Of a stretch of DNA of 25,009 nt, positions 21,968-25,009 are shown piece after piece. Within the stretch, counting starts at the first letter, position 1. Each line of letters starts with the position of its first letter. The stretch comes from Desulfobacterales bacterium. Lineage in GTDB: Bacteria; Desulfobacterota; Desulfobulbia; Desulfobulbales; BM004. The stretch spans positions 1 to 25,009 of the forward strand of contig JAUXHH010000003.1 of assembly GCA_030621655.1 (NCBI GenBank), read 5' to 3'. The translations under genes and the position numbers were made by a program. The notes beneath the pieces were generated by a model. The model was not told the origin of the DNA. It worked only from the letters and a program-made list of their open reading frames with translations, and did no database searches.

Positions 21968-23155
21968 ATGAAGAATAAGAAAATTTCAATACTCGGTTCC
22001 ACCGGCTCCATCGGTAAGAATGTGCTAAAGGTTGCGGCCAGCTTTCCTGAGCATTTTACCGTGGTTGGCTTGACAGCAGGCTGGAATATTGACCTGCTCA
22101 GGGAGCAGGTTGAAGCATTTTCTCCTCTTATGGTTTCTGTAGCTGAGGAGGAGACAGCAGAAAAACTCAAAACAATTTTGTCTGTTTCCAGCCGGACAGA
22201 AATAGTCTGGGGCCAGGAGGGTAATGAGCAGGTGGCGTCGTTGCGGGATGCGGATATGGTTGTATCGGCCATAGTGGGTGCAGCCGGTTTGTTGCCGACT
22301 CTTGCCGCAATCAGGTCCGGTAAGGATATTGCTCTGGCAAACAAAGAGACCCTTGTTATGGCAGGCCGTCTTATCATGGATGAAGTCAGAAAGCAGCAGG
22401 TGCGGTTATTGCCCATTGACAGTGAGCACAGTGCTATTGCCCAGGCTCTTGAAGCAGGACGAAAAGAGGATGTCGCCCGGATTATCCTTACAGCCTCTGG
22501 TGGCCCTTTTTTAAACCTGGATAAAGAAAGTCTCTGGCAGGTTACCCCTGAACAGGCCCTGCTCCATCCAAACTGGGATATGGGGCGCAAAATCTCCATT
22601 GATTCAGCAACCCTTATGAATAAAGGACTCGAGGTTATTGAGGCCCATTGGCTTTTTGATGTTCCCCTGGAGAAGATTGAAGTGCTGGTGCACCCCCAAA
22701 GTATTGTTCATTCATTGGTTGAATTTGTTGATGGTTCGGTGGTGGCGCAACTTGGCATACCGGATATGCGGGTGCCGATCAGCTATGCACTCTCATATCC
22801 GGAAAGACTGTCGACAGGCCTTTCGCGTCTGAATTTAACAGAATGCAGTAATTTGAGTTTTCTGGAACCGGACACACAACGTTTTCCTGCCCTGCATACA
22901 GCTTTTGAGGCCTGCAGGATAGGAGGTTGTATGCCGGCAGTTCTCAATGCGGCAAATGAAGTTGCTGTGGCAGCATTTCTTGATGGAAAGCTGAGGTTCC
23001 CTCAGATTTCTAAAGCGGTTGCTGAAACCATGGCTCGGATAGATTATAAAGAAGATACGGATTTTGAAACAATACTAGCAGCTGACCGTATAGCCAGGAT
23101 AGAGTCTGCTGCTGTGTTACAGGATGTTGCAAGACTCGATGCGACTGCTGATTAA
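21968..23155 (+). CDS. dxr: 1-deoxy-D-xylulose 5-phosphate reductoisomerase
   Basis: DXR (395 aa) converts DXP to MEP with NADPH, the committed step of the MEP isoprenoid pathway that feeds uppS. The dinucleotide motif is ILGSTGSIGKN (8-18). NKETLVMAG follows. Metal ligands are D151 and E153 (IDSEHSAI) and E222 (NKGLEVIEAHWLF). SGGPF (~178-181), HPNWDMGRKISIDSATL (~200-216) and HPQSIVHS complete the active site. ATG 21968 lies 12 nt after cdsA. Presence of dxr indicates the MEP rather than the mevalonate route. Confidence 0.97.
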   Translation: MKNKKISILGSTGSIGKNVLKVAASFPEHFTVVGLTAGWNIDLLREQVEAFSPLMVSVAEEETAEKLKTILSVSSRTEIVWGQEGNEQVASLRDADMVVSAIVGAAGLLPTLAAIRSGKDIALANKETLVMAGRLIMDEVRKQQVRLLPIDSEHSAIAQALEAGRKEDVARIILTASGGPFLNLDKESLWQVTPEQALLHPNWDMGRKISIDSATLMNKGLEVIEAHWLFDVPLEKIEVLVHPQSIVHSLVEFVDGSVVAQLGIPDMRVPISYALSYPERLSTGLSRLNLTECSNLSFLEPDTQRFPALHTAFEACRIGGCMPAVLNAANEVAVAAFLDGKLRFPQISKAVAETMARIDYKEDTDFETILAADRIARIESAAVLQDVARLDATAD

Positions 23156-23218
23156 TACCAGGAAAGTTTGCAGGTTCTGGTTATTTGATAGAGATTACAT
23201 AATGAGGTTAGAAAAATA

Positions 23219-24301
23219 ATGAACAGCCTAATATCTTTTGCCATTGTCCTTGGCTTATTAATTTTTGTACATGAATTCGGTCATTTTGTCTGGGCCAAGT
23301 TTTTTGGGGTGAGGGTTTTGAAGTTCTCTTTGGGGTTTGGCCCGAAACTCATCAGTAAACAGTATGGCGAAACAGAGTACCTGATTAGCGCTTTTCCACT
23401 TGGTGGATATGTAAAAATGTTTGGAGAAAGTCCCAGTGAACTAGCTGAGGAAAAATTATCTCCAAGTGAACTTAAACGTTCCTTCGCCACTCGGCCTGTC
23501 TGGCAGCGGTTTATAATCGTGGCCGGTGGCCCGGTTTTTAATCTTATCTTTGCCATGTTTCTTTTCTTCCTCATTGTGTTTGTGGCAGGATTGCCTCAAC
23601 CGGTAGATACCACAACCATTGGTGGGGTTGGACAGGAGAGTCCAGCTATAGAGGCTGGACTGCAGGCGGGTGATACCATAATTGCCATTGACGGTAAGGA
23701 GACCAGGCTTTGGGAAGATGTTTCCCAGTTGATTAAGAATAGTGAAGGCAGGGAGGTTGTCATAACAACAAGGCGGGGTGATGAGACCCTTGAAATTGCT
23801 GTTACACCCCGGATGGAGACAACAAAAAATATCTTTGGTGAAGTGGTTGGCGAACGGTATATGGTCGGTATCGCCCGAACCGAAGAGGTGGTATACGAAA
23901 AGGTCGGTTTTGTAAAATCGCTGCAGGCGGGGGTAAGCCAGACATGGAGCTGGATGTACCTGACAGTGTTGGGGTTGGTAAAAATAATCCAGAAGGTAGT
24001 GCCGGCCTCAGAACTGGGCGGCCCGATACTTATAGCAAAAATTGCCGGAGAACGAATGGAGGCTGGTTGGGTGAACTTCATTTATTTTATGGGGGTTTTA
24101 AGCGTAAACCTGGGTATTCTTAACCTGCTCCCCATTCCTATTCTTGACGGCGGTCATCTGGTGTTTTTCTCGGTTGAGGCGATTTTACGAAAACCGCTTA
24201 ACCTGCGAACCATGGAGATCTTGCAGCAAATAGGGCTTGTATTACTGGGCAGCCTGATGATCTTTGTTTTTTATAATGACCTGGTCAGGGTGTTCGGTTG
24301 A
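23219..24301 (+). CDS. rseP: Site-2 intramembrane zinc metalloprotease RseP
   Basis: RseP (360 aa) cleaves membrane-embedded anti-sigma factors and signal peptides. HEFGH is at residues 18-22 in the first membrane segment, and the third zinc ligand is D310 in ILDGGH. A single PDZ domain spans about 127-198; E. coli RseP has two tandem PDZ domains, so this is the shorter type. Further segments are near 97-124 and 335-355. ATG 23219 has a GAGG about 11 nt upstream. No rseA-like target is in the window, so its substrate is unknown here. Confidence 0.95.
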   Translation: MNSLISFAIVLGLLIFVHEFGHFVWAKFFGVRVLKFSLGFGPKLISKQYGETEYLISAFPLGGYVKMFGESPSELAEEKLSPSELKRSFATRPVWQRFIIVAGGPVFNLIFAMFLFFLIVFVAGLPQPVDTTTIGGVGQESPAIEAGLQAGDTIIAIDGKETRLWEDVSQLIKNSEGREVVITTRRGDETLEIAVTPRMETTKNIFGEVVGERYMVGIARTEEVVYEKVGFVKSLQAGVSQTWSWMYLTVLGLVKIIQKVVPASELGGPILIAKIAGERMEAGWVNFIYFMGVLSVNLGILNLLPIPILDGGHLVFFSVEAILRKPLNLRTMEILQQIGLVLLGSLMIFVFYNDLVRVFG

Positions 24302-24312
24302 GGGATGTTTCG

Positions 24313-25009
24313 GTGACACCAAAATCAGGTATGGTTCATACGCAAAAGGATATAACAGGGTTGCATAAACCAGTGATACTTGCCCTGGAAACTGCAACAA
24401 TGTGCGGCAGTGTCGCCCTTGTTGTTGAAAACAGATGTGTGGCGGAATTTTCTCTGCAGACAGGTGAGACCCATTCTCGCAGGCTGTTGGCAGGAGTTGA
24501 TTGGCTTCTGCAGGAGACTGCTATTGAAAGGTCGGCCATTGATGCTGTGGCAGTGAGTCTCGGACCGGGAAGTTTTACCGGTTTGAGGATCGGTTTGGCA
24601 ACTGCAAAGGGGTTGGCAATGGCTGCGGGCGCAAAACTCATCGGAGTAGGAACCCTGGACGGCCTGGCAGCGCAATTCTTTGCAGCAGGAGATATCCTGA
24701 TATGCCCAGTACTGGATGCCCGGAAAAAAGAGATATACTGTGGTTTTTACAGATGCGACAATCAGGGTATTCCAAGGCTTCAGGAAGAATGTCAGGTTAT
24801 CAGCCCTGAAACTCTGTGTAAGAGGATTGATGAACCGGTGGTACTGTTGGGAGATGGGACTGAGGTATATGGCCATCTTTTTCGGGAAAAACTTGCCGGC
24901 CTCCTGAAGGTGGCTCCATCGGGCACATATTTCCCCAGGGCTGCAACAATCGGTTTGTTGGCACTTGCTAAATGGCAGGGGGAAGAGTTCCTTGATCCTG
25001 CAACAGCAG
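24313..25009 (+). CDS. tsaB: tRNA t6A synthesis protein TsaB (3' truncated)
   Basis: TsaB partners TsaD to make N6-threonylcarbamoyladenosine at tRNA position 37. The frame runs open to the window end, about 232 residues. Family marks: PVILALETATMCGSVALVVE at the ASKHA N-terminus, THSRRLL, then VAVSLGPGSFTGLRIGLATA and LDARKKEIYCGFY. The start is uncertain. GTG 24313 has AGGGA upstream but gives 16 extra residues; TTG 24361 and GTG 24373 fit the usual N-terminus better and AAAGGA (24345-24350) lies before them. It follows rseP by 11 nt. Confidence 0.9.
   Translation, partial: MTPKSGMVHTQKDITGLHKPVILALETATMCGSVALVVENRCVAEFSLQTGETHSRRLLAGVDWLLQETAIERSAIDAVAVSLGPGSFTGLRIGLATAKGLAMAAGAKLIGVGTLDGLAAQFFAAGDILICPVLDARKKEIYCGFYRCDNQGIPRLQEECQVISPETLCKRIDEPVVLLGDGTEVYGHLFREKLAGLLKVAPSGTYFPRAATIGLLALAKWQGEEFLDPATA

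Noticed and set aside
21814..22599. 261-codon reverse-strand frame opposite dxr and cdsA
   Set aside because: It lies antisense to two clear enzymes with intact motifs, has no recognisable family pattern, and is explained by codon bias on the coding strand.
24325..24876. 183-codon reverse-strand frame opposite tsaB
   Set aside because: The forward strand carries the TsaB signature GPGSFTGLRIG over this whole stretch, and the reverse product resembles no known family.
1..25009. Search for a novel multi-gene system, mobile element, prophage, CRISPR array or defence island
   Set aside because: Every sizeable frame with support is a core translation, RNA polymerase, secretion, lipid or nucleotide gene on one strand. 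No direct-repeat arrays, transposases or composition breaks are visible.

Overview
The window is a vegetative, highly conserved chromosomal region. All 41 genes I can support lie on the + strand, and I see no mobile element, tRNA, rRNA or CRISPR. Gene order, moderate GC, zinc-type S14, S4, L36 and L24, a short (~199-residue) EF-Ts, and the run rpsB-tsf-pyrH-frr-uppS-cdsA-dxr-rseP-tsaB suggest a deltaproteobacterial (Desulfobacterota) lineage, perhaps near Desulfobulbales. That placement is inferred from remembered family features, not from a search.

Region 1 (1-16222) is a fused str/S10/spc/alpha ribosomal cluster. It runs tuf (3' part), rpsJ, rplC, rplD, rplW, rplB, rpsS, rplV, rpsC, rplP, rpmC, rpsQ, rplN, rplX, rplE, rpsN, rpsH, rplF, rplR, rpsE, rpmD, rplO, secY, map, infA, rpmJ, rpsM, rpsK, rpsD, rpoA, rplQ. 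It closes with a strong intrinsic terminator at 16186-16222, the only convincing one in the window. There is no adk between secY and map.

Region 2 (16223-17245) holds one gene for an uncharacterised cysteine-rich protein of the YkgJ/CxxCxxCC type. It is followed by a promoter-like site and a structured leader of about 150 nt in front of rpsB.

Region 3 (17246-25009) is a second housekeeping cluster: rpsB and tsf (translation), pyrH (UMP kinase), frr (ribosome recycling), uppS (undecaprenyl-PP synthesis), cdsA (CDP-diacylglycerol), dxr (MEP isoprenoid pathway), rseP (site-2 protease) and a 3'-truncated tsaB (tRNA t6A). A 320-nt non-coding gap rich in inverted repeats separates rpsB from tsf.

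I found no new multi-gene system. The points worth a second look are these. Non-ATG starts occur in 6 of 11 30S-protein genes and in 0 of 16 50S-protein genes. Several intergenic spacers carry candidate cis-regulatory RNA structures: before rplD, between rpsN and rpsH, before rpsB, between rpsB and tsf, and before map. Some spacers hold micro-ORFs that end next to the downstream start codon. The YkgJ-type gene sits between two core translation operons.
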